NCBI GenBank assembly: GCA_023264995.1
Contig: JAHFUR010000032.1
Location: 1-45,715, forward strand
Source of the DNA: Acidimicrobiia bacterium
Lineage (GTDB): Bacteria > Actinomycetota > Acidimicrobiia > Acidimicrobiales > AC-14
Length of the DNA stretch: 45,715 nucleotides
Direction: 5' to 3'
Made by a program: the position numbers and the translations under genes. The notes beneath the pieces are model-generated. The model was not told where the DNA came from. It saw only the letters and a list, made by a program, of their open reading frames with translations, and ran no database searches. Shown here piece by piece: positions 31,453 to 39,174 of this stretch. Each line of letters starts with the position of its first letter. The stretch's first letter is position 1.

Positions 31453-32699
31453 CCATCCCCGGGCCGGCCCATCCGCTCGACGTCGACCTGGCCGACCTGG
31501 CCGACGGGGTGCTCGGCCCCGGCCCGGCCGCCGCGGTCCGCGCCCATGTCGACGGCTGCCTGCTGTGCCGGCTCAAGGTCCTGCGCCTGGCCGACGCGCC
31601 GCCACCGGGCCCGCCGGCGCCCGGCACCGTCCTGCCCCGACCGGCGTTCACCGTCCCGCCGGCCGACGGGGCCGCCGAGCCGGTGGCCGGCGACCTCTGG
31701 CTCGCCGGCGCCGAGGAGCGGCTCCTGGTCCTGGTCGTCCGGGTCACCGGCGACCAGGTGCTCGTGGCCCCCGTCACGTTGGACACCGAGGCGGCCGGCG
31801 AGGCCACGGTGGTGGTCGACGCCGCCCGCTCTCCCTTTCGGACCGGCCTCGCCGTGCACCCCGCCCTGGCCGCCGTGGTACCGCGGGCGGCGCTGACCGG
31901 GCGCCTGGCCACCCTCGCCGGCGCCGAGGAGCTGGCCGACCTGCTGGTCGGCCCCGGCCCGGGCCTGACCAAGGGCGCGGCCGGCGCCGGCGCCACCGAC
32001 CCCCGGGCCCAGGTGGCCCAGGCCCTGGCCGACGGCCTGGCCGCGCTGGCGCCCCCGTCGCTCCTCGACGACCTGCGCGACCTGCGGGGGCCGGACTGCG
32101 CCGTCCGCCCCCTGGCCGCCTGGGACGACCTGCCCCTGGCCGAGGCGGCCGGGTGGCGGCCCCTGGCCACCCTCGACGAGCTGGGCGTCGTCCTGGTGCT
32201 GCTCGACACGCCCCACGGCCTGGTCGACCCCGAGGATTTCGAGGCGGCCCGGTCGGTGCTCACCCGCCTCAACGCCACCGCCCTGGTCGTGCTGGCCCGG
32301 GACCTGAGCGAGGAGGCCGAGGTGTTCGACGCAGCGTCGCTGCACGCCGGCATCGACGTGCCCTCCGGCGCCCACACGCCGCCCCGGCCGCTGATCTCCG
32401 GCCTCGAAGCCTTCGACGCCGTGGCCAAGTACCTCGACCAGCACTCCGGCGCCCGGGTGATGAGCGCGCCGACCCGGGCCCCCCTGGCCCCCGTCCACGT
32501 CCTCAATCTGCTCCGCAAGGCCGCCGAGGACGCCGCCGCCGACGCCGCCCGCCAGGGCGCCCGGTTCAAGATCGCCCCCAAGCGGCGGGGCTACGAGTCC
32601 CTCGCCGGCGACACGCATTTCTCCATCGCCACCGCCCTGGAGCAGGCATTCGAGGGCGGCTCAGTCGTCGCCGGCCTCCTCGACCTGAGCCGCCAGTGA
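31449..32699 (+). CDS. Zinc anti-sigma-type protein with a MazF-like middle region (cassette gene 2)
   Basis: The 416-residue soluble protein begins with a ZAS-type zinc finger: His33-x3-Cys37-x2-Cys40 (HVDGCLLC), with a further His at 8. A Pro-rich linker and a beta-rich segment (about 75-165, GDLWLAG, VLVVRVTGDQVLVAPVT, LAVHPALAAVVPRAAL) follow. That segment loosely resembles MazF/PemK SH3-like toxins, but no catalytic set is demonstrable. The C-terminal half is unrecognised. There is no membrane helix, unlike many anti-sigma factors. It is ATGA-coupled to gene 1 and GTGA-coupled to the Rad50-like gene. The likely partner is the sigma-like gene 1 product (inference). Confidence 0.6.
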   Translation: MTIPGPAHPLDVDLADLADGVLGPGPAAAVRAHVDGCLLCRLKVLRLADAPPPGPPAPGTVLPRPAFTVPPADGAAEPVAGDLWLAGAEERLLVLVVRVTGDQVLVAPVTLDTEAAGEATVVVDAARSPFRTGLAVHPALAAVVPRAALTGRLATLAGAEELADLLVGPGPGLTKGAAGAGATDPRAQVAQALADGLAALAPPSLLDDLRDLRGPDCAVRPLAAWDDLPLAEAAGWRPLATLDELGVVLVLLDTPHGLVDPEDFEAARSVLTRLNATALVVLARDLSEEAEVFDAASLHAGIDVPSGAHTPPRPLISGLEAFDAVAKYLDQHSGARVMSAPTRAPLAPVHVLNLLRKAAEDAAADAARQGARFKIAPKRRGYESLAGDTHFSIATALEQAFEGGSVVAGLLDLSRQ

Positions 32700-34453
32700 T
32701 CACCCGGATCGCCATCGAGAACTGGCGGGCCTACCGCAGCCTCGACCTCGACATCGGCCGGGGCACCACCTTCCTGGTCGCCCCCAACGGCGTGGGCAAG
32801 AGCTCGTTGCTCGAGGCGGTGCGGTGGGCGCTGGGCGCCGGCCACGTGGAGCAACGGCCGTCGATGGTCCGCCAGGGCCACGACCGGGCCTCGGTGTCGG
32901 TCACGCTGGCCCTGCCCACCGGCGAGCTCACCGTCACCCGGTCGCTGACGGCAGCACGGACGAAGGTCACCGCCACCACCACCGCCACCCTCGACGGCCA
33001 GGCCGTCGACGAGGCCGAGGCCACCCGGCTGCTCGAGACGGCGTGGTCGGCCGACGCCCGCTTCGTGTCGCGCACCGCGTTCCTCACCGAGGACCTCCGC
33101 AGCGATGCCGAGGGCCCCAACCTGCGCACCCACCTGTGCCGGGTCTACTCCCTCGACGACCTGCAGCGGGCCATCGCCGAGATCGAGCCGGCGCTGGCCC
33201 AGCTCTCCCGGGGCCTCAAGGCGTCGCGGGCCGAACTGTCGGCCACGCGCGAGCAGCTCGACGAGGCCGCGGCCGAGCTGGCCGAGCGCGCCGCCGGCGT
33301 GACGGCCGCCCGCGCCGACCTCGACGCGTCCCGGGCCGCCCACGCCCAGGCCCGGGCCGCGCTCGACGAGGCTCGGGCCGCCGCGGCCCGGCGCCAGGCC
33401 GCCGCGGCGTGGGAGGACGCCCACGCCCACCTGCTCGCCCTCGCCGCCCCGATGCTCGGGCCGCTCGACGGCTCGCTGACCGACGCCCTCACCGCCATGG
33501 AGGACCGCCTGGCCGCCGAGCTCGACGCCACCCGGGCGCAGCAGGCCGACCTCCGGGCCCGGCTGGCCGCCGCCGAAGCGTCGTTGTCGACCCTCCACGA
33601 CGCCGGCGCCGGCTGCCCGGTCTGCCTGCGGGAGCTCGACGACGCCAGCCGGGGCCGGGCCGAGGACGCCCACCGCTCCGCCGTGGCCGGCGCCACGGCG
33701 GAGCTGGCCGTGCTCGACCTGGCCACACCGGCGGCCGCGCTCGACACCGTCCGCGCCCTGGCCCGCCAGGCCGCCGCCCTCGGCCCCCGACCGCCGGCGC
33801 CCGAGGCCGACGACCTCGACGCCCGCATCGAGGTCGAGGCCCAGGCCCAGGCCGCCCTCGAGGACGCCGTGGCCGGCGTCCGGGAGGCGGAGGTCACGGC
33901 CCAGGCCACCATGGCCCGGGTCGACGCCATCCGGGCCGAGCTGGAGGCGGCCGACGCCCTCACCGAGCGCTACCGCGCCGAGGCCCTGCTCGAAGCGGGC
34001 CGGGCCGCCCTCCACCAGACCATCACCACCGTCCTGGGCCGCCAGCTCGAACCCCTGGCCGCCGAGGTCAACCGCCGCTGGGAGGCCGTCTTCCCCGACC
34101 GGCCCAACCTCCGCCTCACCCCCGACGGCGAGCTGTCGCGCGTCATCGACGGCGACCCGTTGGAGTTCGGCGCCTTCAGTGCCGGCGAGCAGACCGTGGC
34201 CAAGCTCATGATGCGCCTCACCACTCTCCTGGCCACCACCACCGTGCCCTTCTGCTGGATCGACGAGCCCCTCGAGCACCTCGACCCGGCCTCGCGCCAG
34301 CTCGTCGCCAGCACGCTGGCCCACCTCAGCGCCGCCGGCGGCCTGGAGCAGATCTTCGTCACCACCTACGAGGAGCCCCTGGCCCGCCGCCTGGCCGAGC
34401 GCCGGCCCGACCGGGTCCGGGTGCAGTACCTGCGCACGGAACCGCACCGCTGA
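32696..34453 (+). CDS. Rad50/SbcC-type SMC ATPase with zinc hook (cassette gene 3)
   Basis: The 585-residue ABC ATPase of the Rad50/SMC class has Walker A APNGVGKSS (29-37), an ABC signature SAGEQ (495-499) and Walker B ending in Asp523-Glu524 (FCWIDEP). Two Ala-rich coiled-coil arms of about 130-170 residues run on either side of a central zinc hook C307PVC310. It is much shorter than housekeeping SbcC (usually near 1,000 residues) and no nuclease partner (SbcD/Mre11) is next to it. GTG 32696 overlaps the previous stop as GTGA. It probably binds DNA ends or loops. A defence or repair role is inference from its architecture and operon. Confidence 0.85.
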   Translation: MITRIAIENWRAYRSLDLDIGRGTTFLVAPNGVGKSSLLEAVRWALGAGHVEQRPSMVRQGHDRASVSVTLALPTGELTVTRSLTAARTKVTATTTATLDGQAVDEAEATRLLETAWSADARFVSRTAFLTEDLRSDAEGPNLRTHLCRVYSLDDLQRAIAEIEPALAQLSRGLKASRAELSATREQLDEAAAELAERAAGVTAARADLDASRAAHAQARAALDEARAAAARRQAAAAWEDAHAHLLALAAPMLGPLDGSLTDALTAMEDRLAAELDATRAQQADLRARLAAAEASLSTLHDAGAGCPVCLRELDDASRGRAEDAHRSAVAGATAELAVLDLATPAAALDTVRALARQAAALGPRPPAPEADDLDARIEVEAQAQAALEDAVAGVREAEVTAQATMARVDAIRAELEAADALTERYRAEALLEAGRAALHQTITTVLGRQLEPLAAEVNRRWEAVFPDRPNLRLTPDGELSRVIDGDPLEFGAFSAGEQTVAKLMMRLTTLLATTTVPFCWIDEPLEHLDPASRQLVASTLAHLSAAGGLEQIFVTTYEEPLARRLAERRPDRVRVQYLRTEPHR

Positions 34454-34520
34454 GAAAAACGCGCGCCGATCGTCCGACGTATGTGGGACGTTGAACGTAC
34501 GCCCCTGCGGGAGGAATCAG

Positions 34521-35477
34521 ATGTCCACCAATGCCGTCGAAGCCCACGGCCTGGTCAAGCGCTACGGGCCCACCACCGCGCTGGCCGGGATCGACCTGGA
34601 AGTACCCACCGGCACCGTCATGGCCGTCCTCGGCCCGAACGGGGCCGGCAAGACCACCGCCGTCCGCATTCTCACCACCCTGACCGAGCCCGACGAGGGC
34701 CGGGCCACGGTGGCCGGCTTCGACGTGGCCACCCAGGGCACCGAGGTCCGCCGGCGGATCGGCCTGGCCGCCCAGGACGCCACCGTCGACCCCCTCCTCA
34801 CCGGCCGCGAGAACCTGGTCATGCTCGGCGAGCTGCACCAGCTCCGCCGGCCGGCGGCCGCGGCCCGGGCCGTCGAGCTGCTCGACGCCTTTTCCCTGGC
34901 CGACGACGCCGGCCGGGTCGTGTCGGGCTACTCGGGCGGCATGCGCCGCCGGCTCGACCTGGCCGCCACCCTCGTGGCCCACCCCGAGGTGCTCTTCCTC
35001 GACGAGCCCACCACCGGCCTCGACCCCCGGGCCCGCAGCGAGCTGTGGACGGTGATCGACACCCTCGTCGGCACCGGCACCACGGTCATGCTGACCACCC
35101 AGTACCTCGAAGAGGCCGAGCGGCTGGCCGACGACATCATCCTCGTCGACCACGGCCGGGTCATCGCCCGGGGCGACGCCCAGAAGCTCAAGCGCGAGGT
35201 CGGTGGCGACCAGGTGCAGGTGGTGGTGGTCGAGGCCCACCAGCTGGCCGATGCGGCCCGGATCGTGGCCGGCGTGACCGGCACCGAGCCGGCGCTCGAC
35301 GCCGGCACCCGTGCCGTCACCTCGCCGATCGACGGCGGCGTCGAGACGCTGATCGAGGTGGCCAAGGGCCTGGCCGCGGCCCGCATCGCCGTCGAGGACC
35401 TCAGCCTGCGCCAGCCCACCCTCGACGAGGTGTTCATGACCCTCACCGGCACCGACACGACTGACGAGGTCGCCTGA
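34521..35477 (+). CDS. ABC transporter ATP-binding protein (DrrA-type)
   Basis: The 318-residue subunit has Walker A GPNGAGKTT (38-46), signature SGGMRRRLDLA, Walker B VLFLDEPTTGLD and a C-terminal extension of the daunorubicin-resistance (DrrA) type, with RQPTLDEVFMTLTG near the end. It powers export with the adjacent permease. GGGAGGA precedes ATG 34521; the longer start at 34491 is less likely. Its stop overlaps the permease start (TGATG). The transported drug or lipid is unknown. Confidence 0.92.
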   Translation: MSTNAVEAHGLVKRYGPTTALAGIDLEVPTGTVMAVLGPNGAGKTTAVRILTTLTEPDEGRATVAGFDVATQGTEVRRRIGLAAQDATVDPLLTGRENLVMLGELHQLRRPAAAARAVELLDAFSLADDAGRVVSGYSGGMRRRLDLAATLVAHPEVLFLDEPTTGLDPRARSELWTVIDTLVGTGTTVMLTTQYLEEAERLADDIILVDHGRVIARGDAQKLKREVGGDQVQVVVVEAHQLADAARIVAGVTGTEPALDAGTRAVTSPIDGGVETLIEVAKGLAAARIAVEDLSLRQPTLDEVFMTLTGTDTTDEVA

Positions 35478-36331
35478 TGACTGCGCTCACCCTCCCCACC
35501 GGCACCGTCCACCCCGACCGCACCCCCGAGCCGGCCCGCGGCCTGGCCCACGACACATGGGTTATCGCCCGCCGCGGCCTGCTGCACATGAAGCGCCAGC
35601 CCGAGGCCCTGTCCGACGCCACCATCCAGCCCATCATGTTCGTGCTGCTCTTCGCCTACGTGTTCGGCGGCGCCATCACCGCGCCCGGCGGCGGCAGCTA
35701 CAAGGAGTTCCTGATGGGCGGCATCTTCGCCCAGACCATCGTGTTCTCGGCCTTCGGCGTGGCCATGGGCCTGGCCAACGACCGCAAGAACCAGGCCGTC
35801 GACCGCTTCCGGGCCCTGCCCATGGCCCGGGGCGCGGTGCTGGGCGGCCACGCCGTCGCCAGCCTGATCAAGGCCCTCCTGCCCATCGTGCTGATGTCGC
35901 TGTGCGGGCTGACCATCGGCTGGCGCATCCACGACGGCCTGCTCAGCGCCGTGTTCGGCTACGTCCTCCTCATCGGCTTCGCCTTCGCCATGACCTGGGT
36001 CGGCGTGCTCCTGGGCAGTGTCGTGGCCACTCCCGAGGGCGTCCAGGGCATTGCCTTCGCCGCCCTGTTCCCCATCACCTTCATGGCCAGCACCTTCGTG
36101 CCCACCGAGACCATGCCCGGCTTCCTGCGGACCATCGCCGAGTGGAACCCGGTCACCACCCTGGCCAACGCGGCCCGCATCCAGTTCGGCAACCCCAGCA
36201 CCGTCGCCAGCCCCGGCGACCCCTGGTCCATCGCCCACCCCACCGCCTATTCGGTCCTCTGGATCGTCGGCATCATCGGCGTCTGCGCCCCCCTGGCCGT
36301 GCGGGCCTACCAGCGCTCGGTGGCCAAGTAA
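35477..36331 (+). CDS. ABC-2 type transporter permease
   Basis: The 284-residue membrane protein has six predicted helices and the ABC-2 signature region (PITFMASTFVPTETMPGFLRTIAEWNPVT, in the C-terminal third), typical of DrrB-like permeases. It partners the upstream ATPase in export of a drug, lipid or polysaccharide. The 1-base TGATG overlap indicates translational coupling. A perfect 18-bp palindrome starts 7 bases after its stop. Confidence 0.9.
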   Translation: MTALTLPTGTVHPDRTPEPARGLAHDTWVIARRGLLHMKRQPEALSDATIQPIMFVLLFAYVFGGAITAPGGGSYKEFLMGGIFAQTIVFSAFGVAMGLANDRKNQAVDRFRALPMARGAVLGGHAVASLIKALLPIVLMSLCGLTIGWRIHDGLLSAVFGYVLLIGFAFAMTWVGVLLGSVVATPEGVQGIAFAALFPITFMASTFVPTETMPGFLRTIAEWNPVTTLANAARIQFGNPSTVASPGDPWSIAHPTAYSVLWIVGIIGVCAPLAVRAYQRSVAK

Positions 36332-36337
36332 CCCGCA

Positions 36338-36383
36338 ACTGGTGACGATCGGACACGCCAGGACCTGTCCGATCGTCACCAGT
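36338..36383. repeat. Palindromic intergenic repeat, copy 3
   Basis: Perfect 18-bp arms (36338-36355 and 36366-36383; ACTGGTGACGATCGGACA and its complement) surround a 10-base loop beginning CGCCA. It matches the element at 8827-8870 in arm length and loop. It lies after the transporter operon and probably also terminates it. Confidence 0.75.
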
Positions 36384-36552
36384 GCAGCCAGTCCTTACGC
36401 GTCGTCGCCCAGACCAGCAGGCGCCCCTTCTGGGCCTCGGCGACCGGCTCGACCCGTGGGACGGCGGCGCTGGCCGGCGTCGGCGCCTCCTTCGCCCATG
36501 GCATGAACCGCCGCAGCTCAGGGAGGCTGGCCTCTCGGCCCTGATCACGACC
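36376..36552 (-). pseudogene. Possible remnant of a GNAT acetyltransferase
   Basis: A stop-free minus-strand stretch encodes SLPELRRFMPWAKEAPTP, which resembles the N-terminal segment of RimJ/RimL-type acetyltransferases. The rest of the domain is absent and the reading frame ends inside the palindrome at 36338-36383. A small ORF from ATG 36504 (42 residues) remains. I would not assign a function. Confidence 0.25.
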
Positions 36553-36629
36553 CTACGTGCACGCCGTGAGCGAGGCCCGTCAGTTCGGAGCGACGATCCG
36601 CCGGCCACGCCGGCCTGGCTCCCGCAATC

Positions 36630-36692
36630 CGCGTGCACTCTCCGTCGTGAAATCGCCCAGATCGGGCCAGATCACGACGGAAAGTGCACGCG
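36630..36692. repeat. Long inverted repeat after the small gene
   Basis: Arms 36630-36650 and 36672-36692 match at 20 of 21 positions. The 21-base loop holds a second stem GCCC/GGGC (36655-36658, 36664-36667). The repeat lies in the 374-bp gap between the transporter stop and the next stop, and may be a terminator for the minus-strand gene ending at 36706. Confidence 0.65.
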
Positions 36693-36705
36693 GCGGGCGC
36701 CGGCC

Positions 36706-36909
36706 TCAGGCCGCGGCCGGCTCCGAGCGGCGCCACACGGCCACGATCTCGGCGCTGCGGATGCTGGCCACCCGCACGCTCCAGCAGTCGACCACGCTCT
36801 TGCCGTCGAGGGCGAAGAAGGTGGTGAACGGGCCGTCGGGCTGGTAGGCGTCGGCCCCCTCGATCGTCTCGACGGTGCCGTCCTTGAGCTTGACCTCGAA
36901 GCTGGGCAT
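36706..36909 (-). CDS. Small conserved hypothetical protein, 67 residues
   Basis: A compact, mostly beta protein (FEVKLKDGTVETIEGADAY, then FFALDGKSVVDCWSVRVASIRSAEIVAV) with no signal or membrane segment. I recall no named family. ATG 36909 is 6 bases after TAGGTT (36921-36916) on the minus strand, indicating a leaderless mRNA. It stands alone, with an inverted repeat just past its stop and the TetR gene 64 bases upstream. Confidence 0.65.
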   Translation of the reverse strand: MPSFEVKLKDGTVETIEGADAYQPDGPFTTFFALDGKSVVDCWSVRVASIRSAEIVAVWRRSEPAAA

Positions 36910-36915
36910 GGGTCG

Positions 36916-36921
36916 AACCTA
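36916..36921 (-). promoter_or_regulatory. Leaderless -10 of the 67-residue protein
   Basis: TAGGTT on the minus strand, 6 bases before ATG 36909. Confidence 0.45.
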
Positions 36922-36973
36922 CGCCGGCGCCCCTGTGCGGAGGAAGGGCGATTGCCTGTGGATTTCCGGTGGA

Positions 36974-37576
36974 CTAGCCGGCGGCGATGCCGCGCCAGAG
37001 CACCTCGAGCACCCGCTCGGGCAGGCCGTCGTCGATGTCCATGCCGGTGACGAGGAACCGGTGCATGAGCAGGGCGACCACGGCGTCGGCGATCACCTCG
37101 GGGTCGGCGCCGGCCCGGACCTCCCCCCGGTCGACACCCCGCCGCACCACCTCGAGCACCCGGGCCCGGCGGGGCTGGACGAGGCCGTCGCGGAAGGCGG
37201 TGGCCAGCTCGGGGCTCCGGGCCAGCTCGGCCACCAGGGCGGGCATGACCCGGGCTGCGTCCGAGGTGCGCAGGTGGTCCATGAACGCCCGGACGTACAG
37301 GAGGAGGTCCTGGCGGGCCGAACCGGTGTCGGGCACCTGGGCCCCGTGCTCCCGGCAGGCGCAGATGGCGTCGACGACGAGGGCCGACTTCGACGCCCAC
37401 CGCCGGTAGACCGTGGCCTTGCCGACACCGGCCCGAGCGGCGACGCCCTCCATGGTGACGCCGCCGTAGCCCTCGTCGGCCAGCAGGTCGACGGCCGCCC
37501 GGAGGATGGCCCGGTCGGCCTCGATGCTGCGGGGCCGGCCGGCCGGGCGAGGGACGTCGAGCTCGGTCGTGCTCAT
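36974..37576 (-). CDS. TetR-family transcriptional regulator
   Basis: The 200-residue protein has an N-terminal TetR HTH (ILRAAVDLLADEGYGGVTMEGVAARAGVGKATVYRRW-type, about 24-60), then a helical ligand-binding domain. Its ATG overlaps the stop of the upstream MFS exporter gene as ATGA, so it is made from the exporter mRNA. The likely operator is the TCCGAAACGA/TCGTTTCGGA palindrome at 39131-39157, before the exporter. It is expected to repress the exporter until an exported compound binds. Confidence 0.9.
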   Translation of the reverse strand: MSTTELDVPRPAGRPRSIEADRAILRAAVDLLADEGYGGVTMEGVAARAGVGKATVYRRWASKSALVVDAICACREHGAQVPDTGSARQDLLLYVRAFMDHLRTSDAARVMPALVAELARSPELATAFRDGLVQPRRARVLEVVRRGVDRGEVRAGADPEVIADAVVALLMHRFLVTGMDIDDGLPERVLEVLWRGIAAG

Positions 37577-39108
37577 GCGGTGGCGACCTCGAAATCGTCG
37601 ACCGGCACGACCGGGGCGATGTGCTCCCGGGCGCGGGACGGCAGGAACGCCAGCGCCACCAGCGATCCGACGAGGGCCACGCCGGCGGCGACCAGCACGC
37701 CCACGCCCATGCCGTCGACGTAGGCCGACTTGGCCGCTGCGGCCAGCGACGCCCCCTGCTCGCCGCCGAGCTGGCGGGCGACGTTGAGGGCGGCGCCGAC
37801 CGACGCCTTGGCCGCCGCCGGCACGTCCGGCCCCAGCGACGATGCGTAGGACGACGCCAGGAGCGACCCGAGGATGGCCACGCCGAGGGCGCCGCCGACC
37901 TGGCGGGTGGTGTCGTTGACCGCCGAGCCGACGCCGGCCTTGTGCCGGGGCAGGGAGCCCATGATCGACTCGGTGGCCGGCGCCATGGTCATGCCCATCC
38001 CGATGCCCATGATGAGCATGCTGGCCAGCACCGGCCCGTACCCGGAGGTCACCGTGGCGAAGGACAGGATGACCAGCGCCACCGACACCACGGCCAGCCC
38101 GCTGGCCACCACGATCTTGGTGCCCACCCGCTCCACGATCCGGGCGCTGAGGGGTGCGGCCACCATGAGGACCAGCGAGATGGGGGCGATGCGCAGGCCG
38201 GCCTGCAGGGCGGTGTAGCCGAGCACGAACTGCAGGTACTGGGTCTGCAGGAACATGGCCCCGAAGAGGGCGAAGAACACCAGGGTGACGGCGGTGCTGG
38301 CCGCGCTGAACCGGGGGTTGGCGAAGAAGTGCACGTCGAGCATGGGGTGGTCGGTGTGCAGCTCCCAGCCGATGAAGCCGGCCACGAAGGCCACGCCCAC
38401 GAAGAAGTAGGCCAGCGTGCTCGGCTGGGTCCAGCCCTGGCCCGGGCCCTCGATGATGGCCCAGACGATGCAGACCAGGCCGACGATGGACAGCAGGGCG
38501 CCGATGGGGTCGAGGCGGGGAGGCGCCGGGTCCTTGGACTCGGGCACGAACAGCCGCCCGCCGACCAGGGCCAGGGTGACGATCGGGATGTTGACCATGA
38601 ACACCGAGCCCCACCAGAAGTGCTGCAGGAGCCAACCGCCGCTGAGGGGGCCGATGGCGATGCCCATGGCCGAGAACCCGGCCCACACGGCGATGGCCCG
38701 GCCCCGCTCGGCCGGCACGGTGAAGACGTTGCTGATGATCGACAGCGTCGCCGGCATGATCAGCGCCCCGCCCATGCCCATGAGGGCGCGGGTGGCGATC
38801 AGGTGGTTGGCCGACCCGACCAGGGCCGACGCCACCGAGCCGACGCCGAAGATGGCCAACCCGACGGTGAGGCCCCGCCGGCGGCCGAACCGGTCGCCCA
38901 GGCTGCCGGCGGTCAGCAGGAGGCCGGCGAAGACCAGGGTGTAGGCGTCGACGATCCACTGGAGCTGCGACGTGGTGGCGTGGAGGTCACGGACCAGCGT
39001 GGGCAGGGCCACGTTGAGGATGGTGTTGTCGACACCGATCACCATCAGGCTCAGGCACATCACCCCGAGCGTCCACCACCGCCGGGCATGGATGGCAGCT
39101 GCGTCCAT
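37573..39108 (-). CDS. MFS drug exporter, DHA2 (14-helix) type
   Basis: The 511-residue transporter has 14 predicted helices, the antiporter motif-C-type IGPLSGGWLL and a motif-A-like GDRFGRRRG near residue 80. DHA2/EmrB-QacA members use the proton gradient to export drugs. ATG 39108 follows an AGAGGA ribosome site; the longer start at 39171 lies in the operator region. The TetR gene follows with a 4-base overlap. Substrate unknown. Confidence 0.9.
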   Translation of the reverse strand: MDAAAIHARRWWTLGVMCLSLMVIGVDNTILNVALPTLVRDLHATTSQLQWIVDAYTLVFAGLLLTAGSLGDRFGRRRGLTVGLAIFGVGSVASALVGSANHLIATRALMGMGGALIMPATLSIISNVFTVPAERGRAIAVWAGFSAMGIAIGPLSGGWLLQHFWWGSVFMVNIPIVTLALVGGRLFVPESKDPAPPRLDPIGALLSIVGLVCIVWAIIEGPGQGWTQPSTLAYFFVGVAFVAGFIGWELHTDHPMLDVHFFANPRFSAASTAVTLVFFALFGAMFLQTQYLQFVLGYTALQAGLRIAPISLVLMVAAPLSARIVERVGTKIVVASGLAVVSVALVILSFATVTSGYGPVLASMLIMGIGMGMTMAPATESIMGSLPRHKAGVGSAVNDTTRQVGGALGVAILGSLLASSYASSLGPDVPAAAKASVGAALNVARQLGGEQGASLAAAAKSAYVDGMGVGVLVAAGVALVGSLVALAFLPSRAREHIAPVVPVDDFEVATA

Positions 39109-39130
39109 AGGTCCTCTCCGTTCCACGTAT

Positions 39131-39157
39131 TCCGAAACGATCCCGTCTCGTTTCGGA
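39131..39157. promoter_or_regulatory. Probable TetR operator
   Basis: Perfect 10-bp arms TCCGAAACGA (39131-39140) and TCGTTTCGGA (39148-39157) around a 7-base spacer, about 23 bases upstream of the exporter start. Size and position fit a TetR dimer-of-dimers site that blocks the exporter promoter. Confidence 0.65.
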
Positions 39158-39174
39158 TCACGGTACCGCACGAC

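Larger units (their letters stand above)
36332..36705. other. Gene-poor 374-bp gap with two palindromes
   Basis: Apart from the two inverted repeats (36338-36383 and 36630-36692) and the possible acetyltransferase remnant, I see no gene in this stretch. Both flanking genes end here, so the palindromes likely terminate transcription from both sides. Confidence 0.6.

Noticed and set aside
30481-34453. Assignment of the cassette as SbcCD
   Set aside because: No SbcD/Mre11 nuclease gene is adjacent and the ATPase is too short for housekeeping SbcC.
34470-34500. ACGTA/ACGTT repeats upstream of the ABC transporter as an operator
   Set aside because: Three short ACGT-type words are present, but they have no consistent spacing or dyad symmetry and no regulator gene is adjacent.
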